DNA of 64,000 nucleotides from a virus: positions 1-64,000 of IMG/VR virus record IMGVR_UViG_3300033145_000777; one strand, given 5' to 3'. Positions within the stretch are counted from its first letter, which is position 1. Each line of letters opens with the position of its first letter. Both the position numbers and the translations under genes were made by a program. Under the pieces are notes generated by a model. The model was not told the DNA's origin and searched no databases. It saw only the letters and a program-made list of their open reading frames with translations. Of the stretch, positions 34,066-41,904 are shown piece after piece.

Positions 34066-35585
34066 AGATAAAAGATAAAGTCAAGATGCGGGGACGATGT
34101 CGTTTCACGATAAGAGACGCCGAGACGGGAGAGATCGTTGAGCAGACTCCTTGGAGAGATAACCTAGTCACGGATGTCGGAGAAGAAATGTACGCCCAAT
34201 TAATGAAGGGAGACACAATAGACCCATGCAATTACTGCGCCGTAGGCGATGATAACACACCAGCCGCCGAAGCCGACACAGTTCTAGGCTCTGAGCTAGG
34301 ACGACTTGAGGTAACGGAAATAACCATCGCAGGCTCCGTTGTCACTTACAGCACATTCTTCGGGTCAGGCGACGCCAATGGTTGTTATGATGAGTTAACT
34401 GAATGTCTAACTGAGGGTGGCTGGAAATACATTAAAGATGTTCAAAAAGGAGAACAAATATTAACCTTAAATGAACAAGGATGCCTGGAGTATCAACCTA
34501 ACCTAAAAACCCATAAATATTCACACTCAGGAATCATGTATTCCTTACAGCGTCCTGGACGATTCAATCTTCTTATTACCCCAAAACACTGGTTAATCGT
34601 AAAGAATCATTCATGGCATGACCATATGAGAAGGTCAAAAATATTAACAGGGAGACAATGGCACCATGATTTATTTAAACCTGTAATGACCGAAAACTGT
34701 CTTCATGGAAAATGGGATATGATTAAATCAGGAGAATGGCATGGGGAAGAACCAGAGACCATTACTATTCCGGCTTTAAAATACAAAATGCAGGCGTGGA
34801 AAACAAAATATATAAAAGAGAAACCTGAAAGAAAATTTAAAACATCCCCCTTCCTAAAGCTGACGGCTTGGTATCTTTCAGAAGGTTCAGTTGATTATGG
34901 TACGACCGGTAATCCTAATAGAACTAAAATTAGTCAAATAAAAAAGGAAGAAAACCGACAAGAAATTGTTGAATTGTGTAAAGAATTAAAACTAAATTAC
35001 TCAATAAACAAAAAAGGAATTAACATAAATGATAACCAGATAGCTACTTACTTTACCGCTTTTGGAAAAAACGCCCTGGAAAAAAGATCACCCTTATACA
35101 TTAAACGATTATCCCAAAAACTAATTCAAGAGTTCCTCCACACATATATGAAGGGGGATGGCAATCTCAAAAAGAACTATCTTTTCACTTCATCACCGGC
35201 AATGAGAGATGATCTCCAAGAACTAGGCATCAAAGCAGGATATGGTGCAGACTATACTGCATACATATCTTCAAACAGCTTTTCTGAAAAAGAAAAATAT
35301 ACAATTCGATTATTAAAAGGAAAATCACACTTAGCTATTGGGCGTGGACACTCTTTAAAACCCGTGCCTTTTTCAGGGTTTGTATATTGTTTAGAGGTGC
35401 CTAACCATGTTTTTCTAGTTAGACGAGAAGGAAAAACGGTGTTTTGTGGAAACACATGGTGGGAAGTAGGTATGCTTAACGCAGCGGTAGGTGGAGTCCT
35501 AATTGCTCGTACCGTTCTAGGAGGCGCACAGGTAAAAAACGCAGCGAACACAGTGACGATAGATTATGAGCTTTCTGTTACTTGA
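34062..35585 (+). CDS. Tail-fibre-type protein interrupted by an intein
   Basis: 507-aa precursor. The extein is about 150 aa: residues 1-107 (RFTIRDAETGEIVEQ, DNLVTDVGEEMYAQLM, TYSTFFGSGDANG) and the last 43 residues (TWWEVGMLN, GGVLIARTVLGG, NTVTIDYELSV). This matches short phage tail proteins with an FxGxxDANGTW junction. The intein splits the conserved ANG/TW site. Virion role inferred from position after the hub. Confidence 0.75.
   Translation: MKIKDKVKMRGRCRFTIRDAETGEIVEQTPWRDNLVTDVGEEMYAQLMKGDTIDPCNYCAVGDDNTPAAEADTVLGSELGRLEVTEITIAGSVVTYSTFFGSGDANGCYDELTECLTEGGWKYIKDVQKGEQILTLNEQGCLEYQPNLKTHKYSHSGIMYSLQRPGRFNLLITPKHWLIVKNHSWHDHMRRSKILTGRQWHHDLFKPVMTENCLHGKWDMIKSGEWHGEEPETITIPALKYKMQAWKTKYIKEKPERKFKTSPFLKLTAWYLSEGSVDYGTTGNPNRTKISQIKKEENRQEIVELCKELKLNYSINKKGININDNQIATYFTAFGKNALEKRSPLYIKRLSQKLIQEFLHTYMKGDGNLKKNYLFTSSPAMRDDLQELGIKAGYGADYTAYISSNSFSEKEKYTIRLLKGKSHLAIGRGHSLKPVPFSGFVYCLEVPNHVFLVRREGKTVFCGNTWWEVGMLNAAVGGVLIARTVLGGAQVKNAANTVTIDYELSVT
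34383..35453 (+). other. LAGLIDADG-type intein in the tail protein
   Basis: 357 codons from Cys1 (CYDELTECLTEGGWKYI) to FCGN, with Thr as the +1 residue. LLITPKHWLIV is block B and VYCLEVPNHVFLVRREGK block F. Between them are two degenerate dodecapeptide helices, LTAWYLSEGSVDYG and QEFLHTYMKGDGN, typical of LAGLIDADG homing nucleases. The penultimate residue is Gly rather than His. Lower GC than the extein, a sign of independent origin. Confidence 0.85.
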
Positions 35586-35697
35586 GGTTGATTTGATAAT
35601 GATAGTCGATACAGATAAAGAGAACAACGCATATTCTAATTTGGTGACGCTGTGTCCGAGGTGTCATGGGTTAGACATAGGAAAATCAATAAGTTGA
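35572..35697 (+). pseudogene. Possible HNH endonuclease remnant
   Basis: The frame read from ATG 35599 encodes SNLVTLCPRCHG, the C-terminal half of an HNH motif. The same frame runs back through LEVDLI, where an active enzyme would have a His pair (LEVHHI). The catalytic His residues are missing, so this looks like a decayed homing gene at the 3' side of the tail gene. A 32-aa ORF from 35599 may still be translated. Confidence 0.4.
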
Positions 35698-35708
35698 GTG
35701 TGGTTTAG

Positions 35709-36074
35709 ATGGCTGAGAAAATAGGTGAACCAATTCCTCGGGAACTCTGGGATCTTCTGGAATTAAACCTTAAGATACGCGACGAAGAGTATCAGATTAA
35801 AGGCTGGAGGGCAGCTGTTTTCCGTGAGTTTCTGATAAACGGTGCAGCCATGACCCCTGACGGGGTACATAGTTTTATCGCTGCAAACGGTATGTTCAAA
35901 ATTGACTCTAAAACTGTGATTGAGTTCCTATTCAAACAAGAAGAAGAGGGGATGCTCACAAGCCGTAGAGAACCCAGCGCAAAAACTCCGCATAAATCTA
36001 GACTGGTTTTTGTTTCAGCGTTTCACCCAGAGATGATTCAGTATCAAATGATAAAACACAAGGAGGAGAACTAA
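35709..36074 (+). CDS. Hypothetical protein, possible winged-helix, 121 aa
   Basis: A helical N-terminus is followed by GVHSFIAANGMFKIDSKTVI and EEEGMLTSR, which looks like a winged-helix recognition helix and wing. It lies inside the tail module but could be regulatory. Its 3' end carries the strong AGGAGG site of the next gene. Confidence 0.55.
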   Translation: MAEKIGEPIPRELWDLLELNLKIRDEEYQIKGWRAAVFREFLINGAAMTPDGVHSFIAANGMFKIDSKTVIEFLFKQEEEGMLTSRREPSAKTPHKSRLVFVSAFHPEMIQYQMIKHKEEN

Positions 36075-36075
36075 G

Positions 36076-36726
36076 CTGCCAGGACAAAAGTGGATTACTG
36101 GAGATGTTATTACCTTCGCTCGTATGAATCAGAAAACCCTCATAGTTCAAGCTGCAGAGCCCACAATTATGTATGTGGGCATGTGCTGGTTTGATGTAGA
36201 TGATGATAGATTGAAGGAGAGGAATGCAGCTAACGCTGCATGGATAGAACGCCCAGGCGTCACTCTGACAGCTACTATCTCGGGTCTTTGGACTTTTGAC
36301 CGTGGGGCTGCTGTCCCATTCGCTGTGGATGCAGCGAGCCTGAAGGTTACGAACCTTGACGCTGACAAGGTAGATGGACAGCACAGAGTTCTTAACATTA
36401 ATGCTGACCATGACCATGAGGGCGCAGGTGCAGAGGGCGGAACCCTTGACGTTGCCGCTATTGCCTCAGGGATCCTTAGTGTGGCGAGGGGAGGAACAGC
36501 ACTCGCCGCGTATGCACAGGGAGGAATACTATACATTTCAGGTGCAAACACCCTCTCAAGGTTAGCCCCAGCCGCAGCTAACCGGGTGTTGAGATCAACT
36601 GGAGCGAATGCACTTGAGTTCGGAGTCCTTGTTACAGCAGACATTCCCACCCTCACTATAGCCAAACTCTCAGATCACAACAAAGCAAACCATGATTCAC
36701 TGTTGATTTATGCGAGGTATGCTTAA
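36076..36726 (+). CDS. Tail fibre protein, CTG start
   Basis: AGGAGG at 36061-36066 is 9 bases before CTG 36076, which gives PGQKWITGDVITFARMN at the N-terminus; the first ATG (36124) has no such site. The start residues resemble the anchors of the next two proteins (W....I.VDALI). Residues 100-200 have GGT...YAQGGILYISGANTL and RLAPAAANRVLRSTGANAL, the repeat pattern of phage tail fibres. Confidence 0.65.
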   Translation: MPGQKWITGDVITFARMNQKTLIVQAAEPTIMYVGMCWFDVDDDRLKERNAANAAWIERPGVTLTATISGLWTFDRGAAVPFAVDAASLKVTNLDADKVDGQHRVLNINADHDHEGAGAEGGTLDVAAIASGILSVARGGTALAAYAQGGILYISGANTLSRLAPAAANRVLRSTGANALEFGVLVTADIPTLTIAKLSDHNKANHDSLLIYARYA

Positions 36727-36741
36727 GAGGACTTGAATAGT

Positions 36742-37170
36742 ATGCCGTTTGTCTGGACCCAGAACATCGCAGTCGATGCCCTAATAGAAGCAGCTGACGT
36801 CAATGAGGTCAAAACCAACCTTGATTCCATTTACACAGCCTTGGGGATCACTAGAGGGGGATGTGGGGCTGGAGGAGGATGGGTTGAACTCCCCGTAGGA
36901 GTTGGTGACTTGATTGAGTCAGCTGACTTTCAGGAGATGAGGGATGTCACTGACTTTGCCTACGACAACAGGTGTCCCTCTTTTGATGCCGCTGATTTTG
37001 GGTCTGATGAGGCAGTGCATGATGAAGGCGTCGATGTTGGAGATAACACGGGTTATAATAGTGACGACGACTCAAGCTATGACGATAATGATCACGGCAC
37101 TTATGAGTCAGGACACGATACAAGCGTTAATGATTACGATGACGACTCATTTAATGATATAAACGTGTAA
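36742..37170 (+). CDS. Fibre-like protein with octapeptide repeats (A)
   Basis: 142 aa from ATG 36742. Residues 1-25 (MPFVWTQNIAVDALIEAAD) repeat at about residues 47-80 in altered form (VELPVGVGDLIESADFQEM). After DNRC comes an Asp/Asn/Gly/Tyr-rich tail of about seven eight-residue repeats with consensus x-x-[YVF]-[DNE]-x-x-[DHN]-[DNH] (for example GTYESGHD). The repeat could form a metal-binding beta-solenoid. Two radical SAM genes follow one gene downstream. Confidence 0.75.
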   Translation: MPFVWTQNIAVDALIEAADVNEVKTNLDSIYTALGITRGGCGAGGGWVELPVGVGDLIESADFQEMRDVTDFAYDNRCPSFDAADFGSDEAVHDEGVDVGDNTGYNSDDDSSYDDNDHGTYESGHDTSVNDYDDDSFNDINV

Positions 37171-37185
37171 GGTGGAAATGAAAAA

Positions 37186-37482
37186 ATGCCGTTTGTTTGG
37201 GTGCAGAACATCGCCGTAGACGCATTAATCGACTCAGCTGACTTGGCGGAGATTCGAACTAATGTAGATTGGGTGGAAGATAACAAATGTGCTGCCCATG
37301 ATACAGGGCATGATTTAACAAATCATGGTCCCGTTGATAATGGGGATGATGCACCCGTGAACGTCGGAGAAGATGGCACCTATGACTCTGGAGATAATGA
37401 CGGATATGATGGCACAAAAAACGCTGGTGCTAACTCTGGGGAAGATGGCAGTTACAATAATGGAGACAACAACGTCGTTTAG
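37186..37482 (+). CDS. Fibre-like protein with octapeptide repeats (B)
   Basis: 98 aa. The N-terminus (MPFVWVQNIAVDALIDSAD) is almost identical to protein A. After DNKC, about seven octads follow (for example APVNVGED, GTYDSGDN, GSYNNGDN), consensus x-x-[VY]-[DN]-x-G-[DE]-[DN]. A single Cys precedes the repeats in both proteins. It lies 15 bp after A and 12 bp before the radical SAM pair. The layout of a leader-like anchor followed by short repeats resembles a RiPP precursor, but a tail-fibre tip is equally possible. Confidence 0.75.
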   Translation: MPFVWVQNIAVDALIDSADLAEIRTNVDWVEDNKCAAHDTGHDLTNHGPVDNGDDAPVNVGEDGTYDSGDNDGYDGTKNAGANSGEDGSYNNGDNNVV

Positions 37483-37494
37483 AAGGTAAATAAA

Positions 37495-38811
37495 ATGAGT
37501 CTTGTAGCAGCAGAAATGTTAACCACGGGTACATGCCCTTTCAACTGTTCATATTGCTATATTCCTAAAACGGAGTATATGAAGGAAATACACGCCAAGC
37601 TAGTTGAGCATCTTCAAAACGGGAACTACATTGAGTTACTGAAAAAAGTCTATGGTGAAAACCTTACTCATTTAGGGCTCTGGGGTACAGAACCTACGCT
37701 CACAATACCACTGATTGCTGATCTTTTACCAGCACTGTTAAATGAGTTTCCTCTTCTGAAGGAGATAAAGTTTTCAACAGCTATGATTTCAGACCCTTTG
37801 ATTATAGCGAACTTTGCTAAAGCATTATCTAAAACAGGAGTTAAGATTAACCTCAGCGTTCAGATGTCTCTTGATGGTCCCTCATGGATTACTGATAAAA
37901 ATAGGATGCGTGGAGCCGCTGCTCTTGTCCCTAAGAATCTATATGCTCTTGTTAGGATTCTGAATGATCATGACCTCAATGAAACAACAGTCGAGTTCCG
38001 ATGGAAGGCAACTCATAGCATCGAAACAATCAAAATATTTGCTAATAGTAAAAAAAGGATTCACGAGTATCTTGGCTTCTTTGAGTCTATACGTCGCCGC
38101 TTCAACAAGATCAATAAAAACAAAAACATGAAACTTGTCTCAACCTCGGCTCCGACAACTCTCGTAGTACCAGGAAAATACACCAGCACAGATGGTAAAA
38201 TATTCGCAAAATACCTAAAGACCCTCCACAAAGCAGACTATGAATCCACTTATAGTAGTCGGCTGAATAAAATCTTCAAGTATGGAAGGGATATAGACAA
38301 AAGGAGAATGTTTACATGTAGTGGTGGTGACTCCAATCTCGGCATAGCCCCAGGTCGGATACACATCTGTCACCGCACCTTCTACCTAGACGATGACAAA
38401 TACATTCAATCAGTCTTAGCATCTGAAAGCTCAGTTGGCGACGTAGAAAATTGGGACATATCCCTTTTCCGTAAAGGTACAATAGATTTTGTGAGGGACA
38501 ACTACATTGTTCCCGTCTCTGACCTACCTCGGTTCCTATACGTGATGCGTGGCTATCATGATTTCTGGCGGCTACAACTTGGGCATGTAAGAGCTATGTT
38601 GATAGAGTTAGCACTCGCTGGTCAAGCAGATGAAGTATATATAGACGATGAGGAACTAGCCTCTCTGTTCTGTCTTTTTATGGAAACAGCCTTAACCTGT
38701 CCGATGGAGAACTTGTTAAATACCGGGTCTATCCACCTTCAAACTGTATCCTTGATAAGGCTGTTTGCAAACGGAGCTTTCCAAGAACTCCTAAAGGAGG
38801 CACAACGATGA
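37495..38811 (+). CDS. Radical SAM protein 1, next to octapeptide proteins
   Basis: 438 aa. CPFNCSYC is the CxxxCxxC motif (residues 14-21) and LWGTEPTLTIPL stands where the GGE motif would be. KINLSVQMSLDGPSW is typical of peptide-modifying radical SAM enzymes. ICHRTFYLDDD has the same CHRT motif as the second enzyme. Unlike that enzyme it lacks an obvious C-terminal SPASM Cys cluster. It starts 12 bp after octapeptide protein B, so substrate coupling is plausible. Confidence 0.75.
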   Translation: MSLVAAEMLTTGTCPFNCSYCYIPKTEYMKEIHAKLVEHLQNGNYIELLKKVYGENLTHLGLWGTEPTLTIPLIADLLPALLNEFPLLKEIKFSTAMISDPLIIANFAKALSKTGVKINLSVQMSLDGPSWITDKNRMRGAAALVPKNLYALVRILNDHDLNETTVEFRWKATHSIETIKIFANSKKRIHEYLGFFESIRRRFNKINKNKNMKLVSTSAPTTLVVPGKYTSTDGKIFAKYLKTLHKADYESTYSSRLNKIFKYGRDIDKRRMFTCSGGDSNLGIAPGRIHICHRTFYLDDDKYIQSVLASESSVGDVENWDISLFRKGTIDFVRDNYIVPVSDLPRFLYVMRGYHDFWRLQLGHVRAMLIELALAGQADEVYIDDEELASLFCLFMETALTCPMENLLNTGSIHLQTVSLIRLFANGAFQELLKEAQR

Positions 38812-40121
38812 GTTATCAACAAGAAAACGATACCCTAATCACCTCTCTATTTGAGCGAACATTCTTCGAGTCATGGAACGCGAACCCCCCGGAACTCTCA
38901 AACTTCCATAGGGTCGAGTTTATACTTAACTACAAATGCAACCTTGCTTGCAAATATTGCTATGTAACCCATTATGGGGATGAACTTTATCCTCCAGAAC
39001 TCTATAAAGATGAAGCACAAGTGCTAAATAACCTAGAGATGGTGCTTGATTGGTTTATAGAAAACAATTATGCTCCAGAAATAGAGGTATTCTCAGGAGA
39101 AGCACTCATTCAAGATATAGGCTATAAAGCCTTGAATATGATTCTTGATAAATTTGAAGGAAAGATCAAGACCCGTATTATCATCCCGACAAACTACACC
39201 TTCATTCTTTCAAAAACGCTAACCAAACAAGTTGAGACGCTCTTAAACCGAGGTAAAAAAATAGGGATACCCATTTTTCTGAGTGCTTCATTTGATGGAA
39301 AATATTGCGAGGCTAATCGTCCCTTCCAGCCTGGAGTTAAAGACTTGCGTGATGATGATTATTATGATAAGTGCTTTGCCTTCATTAAGAAATGGGGCTT
39401 CGGGTTCCACCCAATGATTTACTCTGAAAAAATTAGAAACTGGAAGGATAATTTCCTTTGGTTCCAAGAGATGCTTAAAAAACATAACATCCCTTGGTAT
39501 AGGATATACCTCTTATCCGTCCGTAATGCTGAGTGGAGTATTCAACAAACCCGTGATTTTCACGATTTTATTGAGTTTCTAATAAAATGGGTCTATGATA
39601 ATCCATGCAACAAAGACCCTAAGAAATACCTAGATTTTCTATTCAAAAAGCGTGGATTCAATATCCTCAATGGTCCTCTTTCTACTGTAGGCAGAGGAAT
39701 TGGGTGTTCCCTTCAGTCACAGTTATTTTTACGGCTGGGTGACTTAGCTATTGTTCCATGTCATAGAACTAGCTACGAGCACTTGATCTTAGGACACCTA
39801 AAAGTGGAGGACAACAAAATCGCAGGGATCTCCGCAAAGAACCCAGAGTTAGCAGTAACCAAACACTCGTTTAGTGCAAAAATGTTTCCTTATTGTGAGA
39901 CCTGTCTTATCCGTGAACTTTGCAGCTTCGGGTGCTTGGGAGCGCAGATTGAGACAACAGGTGATTTATTCACGCCCATTCCCACCGTTTGTCGTCAGCA
40001 ACACGCTAAAATAAGGAGCATGATTAAAACCTATCAGGAACTTAATATGCTTGATTTAATTCTCAGTAATCTTAGCACTGAGAAAGTGTACGCAATCAAA
40101 AAATTGGTTGAAATAATATGA
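38808..40121 (+). CDS. Radical SAM/SPASM-like protein 2
   Basis: 437 aa, overlapping the previous gene by 4 bp. CNLACKYCY is the cluster motif, EVFSGEALIQ the SAM-binding variant of GGE, and IPIFLSASFDG the following strand. C-terminal Cys: CHRTSYEH, then FPYCETCLIRELCSFGC and a final TVC, the C-x2-C-x5-C-x3-C spacing of SPASM auxiliary-cluster domains. SPASM enzymes mostly modify ribosomal peptides or proteins. With protein 1 it probably forms a two-enzyme system acting on the octapeptide proteins or another virion protein. Confidence 0.8.
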   Translation: MSYQQENDTLITSLFERTFFESWNANPPELSNFHRVEFILNYKCNLACKYCYVTHYGDELYPPELYKDEAQVLNNLEMVLDWFIENNYAPEIEVFSGEALIQDIGYKALNMILDKFEGKIKTRIIIPTNYTFILSKTLTKQVETLLNRGKKIGIPIFLSASFDGKYCEANRPFQPGVKDLRDDDYYDKCFAFIKKWGFGFHPMIYSEKIRNWKDNFLWFQEMLKKHNIPWYRIYLLSVRNAEWSIQQTRDFHDFIEFLIKWVYDNPCNKDPKKYLDFLFKKRGFNILNGPLSTVGRGIGCSLQSQLFLRLGDLAIVPCHRTSYEHLILGHLKVEDNKIAGISAKNPELAVTKHSFSAKMFPYCETCLIRELCSFGCLGAQIETTGDLFTPIPTVCRQQHAKIRSMIKTYQELNMLDLILSNLSTEKVYAIKKLVEII

Positions 40122-40678
40122 GTGAACAGAAAAACCCACAAGAGATGTTTGATGAAAAGATAGAGACAATCGAAAAGATCATGGAACATAAAACAGATTT
40201 CACACAAACCTACGGTAATAAAGGAAGTGACATGATCATAGCCGCTTTCGACATTATGCGCGTCCAGTTTAGTGCTGCCATTCAACTGGAAACCTTGGAA
40301 GAGTCAGCCAAACTCGCAGTACAAGAGAAAACAGAGGTAGTTGAAAAAGCGTTAAAACTAATGCTCGACGTAGCCCTCTACAGGCCGATAACCAAAATAG
40401 TTCGTCACCTATCCCTTGAAGTCACAGAGTTTGCCAAAAACTGGAATGATCAAGTCCCTCAATGTCCAAATATAGCACAAAAGATCGCGGTTCTATCACG
40501 CATCGTGTCATCCCAGAAAACTATGGATGATACTATCCAGATCACAAAGAAGTTGCTGGAGAAGCTACAACGAGAAATGAGCAGACGCCCGGTAGCCTAT
40601 GAGCTTTCTAAGCACTACCTTGAAAGCACAGACTTTTCAATCAAGAGACGAAATGAAAAACAAAAGGAGGTGAAGTGA
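40118..40678 (+). CDS. Hypothetical helical protein, 186 aa
   Basis: Overlaps the second radical SAM gene by 4 bp, so it belongs to that operon. All helical, with no Cys-rich motif and no membrane segment. It could be a partner of the radical SAM pair, but this is position-based inference only. Confidence 0.6.
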   Translation: MSEQKNPQEMFDEKIETIEKIMEHKTDFTQTYGNKGSDMIIAAFDIMRVQFSAAIQLETLEESAKLAVQEKTEVVEKALKLMLDVALYRPITKIVRHLSLEVTEFAKNWNDQVPQCPNIAQKIAVLSRIVSSQKTMDDTIQITKKLLEKLQREMSRRPVAYELSKHYLESTDFSIKRRNEKQKEVK

Positions 40679-40908
40679 TGAAAGTACACATTGATCGGAT
40701 TCGTTTGCTTGAAGACTTCGTACACGTAAAATATTCGTTAAACGAAAGCACTGTTGTTGGCTCTGTAAGAATACCTGCCGCAGGGTTTCAGGAAGAGTGG
40801 ATTCCAGCAGCGATTAAGCGAGACCTTCTGCTAAAAGAAGAAGAACGTGGGATCATAGAAGACCTAGTTCAGACGCTCGAAGGTCAGGAAATAGACATCC
40901 CCGAGTAG
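40675..40908 (+). CDS. Hypothetical protein, 77 aa
   Basis: Start coupled to the previous gene, with AAAGGAGGTG just before ATG as a strong ribosome-binding sequence. Beta then helical, acidic end. Last gene of the structural/radical SAM operon; a promoter follows at once. Confidence 0.6.
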   Translation: MMKVHIDRIRLLEDFVHVKYSLNESTVVGSVRIPAAGFQEEWIPAAIKRDLLLKEEERGIIEDLVQTLEGQEIDIPE

Positions 40909-40924
40909 TGGATTAAAGAACAAC

Positions 40925-40975
40925 TTTAGTCCATAAACTTTATATAAGTATTTGGGAAAGAAAGTACGACTCAAA
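40925..40975 (+). promoter_or_regulatory. Archaeal promoter, conserved viral type
   Basis: CCATAAACTTTATATAAG and, 25 bp on, ACGACTCAAA leading to ATG 40976. Slightly diverged in the initiator (GACTC for GACCC). Confidence 0.8.
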
Positions 40976-41278
40976 ATGCAAAAGAATAAAAACAGGATAG
41001 CAGAGCCTAAAGGATTTATAAAACAGATAGAGTTCACGGCAATTCTTATCGGAGTAGTACTCCTACTAGGAAGCTACCTCGTTCTTCTGTACACCTTCAT
41101 GAGTGCATGGTTTAGCCCAATAAAAACTGTGGTCGTTCACATTAACCAGCTGGGAGAAGCACTACCGGAGCTTATATTCCTAACACTGACCTTTCCATGT
41201 GTATGTTATTTACTCGCTCGACTTAAATGGAGTAATAAAACCAAACGTATATGGATTGACGTTAAACCATCAGAATAG
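40976..41278 (+). CDS. Two-TM membrane protein, 100 aa
   Basis: The start at ATG 40976 is fixed by the promoter; an earlier in-frame ATG at 40952 lies within it. Two hydrophobic helices (about residues 19-40, FTAILIGVVLLLGSYLVLLY, and 60-80) with a basic C-terminus. Could be a holin or a membrane remodelling protein; no firm family. Confidence 0.65.
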   Translation: MQKNKNRIAEPKGFIKQIEFTAILIGVVLLLGSYLVLLYTFMSAWFSPIKTVVVHINQLGEALPELIFLTLTFPCVCYLLARLKWSNKTKRIWIDVKPSE

Positions 41279-41341
41279 AGTAATATAAAAAATAGCCAAC
41301 CCTCTCTAGTACAGTAGTAACGAAAGCATTATTAACCCATA

Positions 41342-41356
41342 TTATAACCGTTATAA
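41342..41356 (+). promoter_or_regulatory. Palindromic operator candidate
   Basis: TTATAAC-C-GTTATAA, a perfect 7+1+7 palindrome 8 bp before ATG 41365. Position and symmetry suit autorepression by the RHH-like protein encoded next. Confidence 0.5.
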
Positions 41357-41364
41357 GGATTAAA

Positions 41365-41541
41365 ATGTCGGAAGATAAAGCGTTGATTCAAGTCTCCGTT
41401 GAACTCCGTGATACCCTGAAATCACAAAGAAGGATAAAGCCCGATGGTGAACTTGAAACCATCGAGGAAGTCCTTCACAGGAAAACTATGGAGAAAGGGC
41501 TAGACTTGAGAGGCAGGAAGATAGGTCACGATGAGAGGTAA
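41365..41541 (+). CDS. Ribbon-helix-helix-like protein, 58 aa
   Basis: IQVSVELRDTLKS and a helix TIEEVLHRKTME resemble a CopG/Arc-type ribbon-helix-helix DNA-binding domain. About 27 residues of it are repeated at the end of the next gene, with near-identical DNA over 82 bp. The palindrome just upstream is a likely binding site. Confidence 0.6.
   Translation: MSEDKALIQVSVELRDTLKSQRRIKPDGELETIEEVLHRKTMEKGLDLRGRKIGHDER
41393..41474 (+). repeat. Direct repeat, copy 1 (82 bp)
   Basis: Nearly identical to 41769-41850, with five or so differences, mostly third codon positions. It encodes the RHH-like domain in both genes. Confidence 0.85.
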
Positions 41542-41902
41542 GAACGAGGATTCAGCCATAGAACAATTTGAAGCAGAGGGATATGACGTTATCAAGGTAG
41601 GGATTCCAGACCTCATTCTACTCAAAGAAGGCAAAATCAGATTTATAGAAATCAAGACAACTGGTAAGCTGAAACGCGATCAGAAAAGAACCCATGAACT
41701 TTTCAGAAAACACAATATTTCTGTCGAGGTATTTCGCTTAGGAGAACAACCAAGTACAAATATTAGAATCTCCGTTGAGCTTCGTGATACCCTGAAATCA
41801 CAGAGAAGGATAAAGCCCGATGGTGAACTTGAAACCATCGAGGAAGTCTTACTAAGACTTACCCGTGAGGCTGACATTGATCTAAAGGAGAGGATAGAGT
41901 AA
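41531..41902 (+). CDS. VRR-NUC-like nuclease fused to an RHH-like domain
   Basis: 123 aa. Residues 1-75 show a PD-(D/E)xK nuclease core of VRR-NUC/Hjc type: GIPDLILL, FIEIKTTGKLKRDQ. Residues 78-123 repeat the DNA-binding domain of the preceding protein (ISVELRDTLKSQRRIKP and TIEEVL). It may be targeted to sites bound by the small RHH protein, or cut branched DNA. The fusion looks recent. Confidence 0.7.
   Translation: MRGKNEDSAIEQFEAEGYDVIKVGIPDLILLKEGKIRFIEIKTTGKLKRDQKRTHELFRKHNISVEVFRLGEQPSTNIRISVELRDTLKSQRRIKPDGELETIEEVLLRLTREADIDLKERIE
41769..41850 (+). repeat. Direct repeat, copy 2 (82 bp)
   Basis: Second copy, fused in frame to the VRR-NUC-like domain. Offset 376 bp from copy 1. Confidence 0.85.
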
Positions 41903-41904
41903 CC

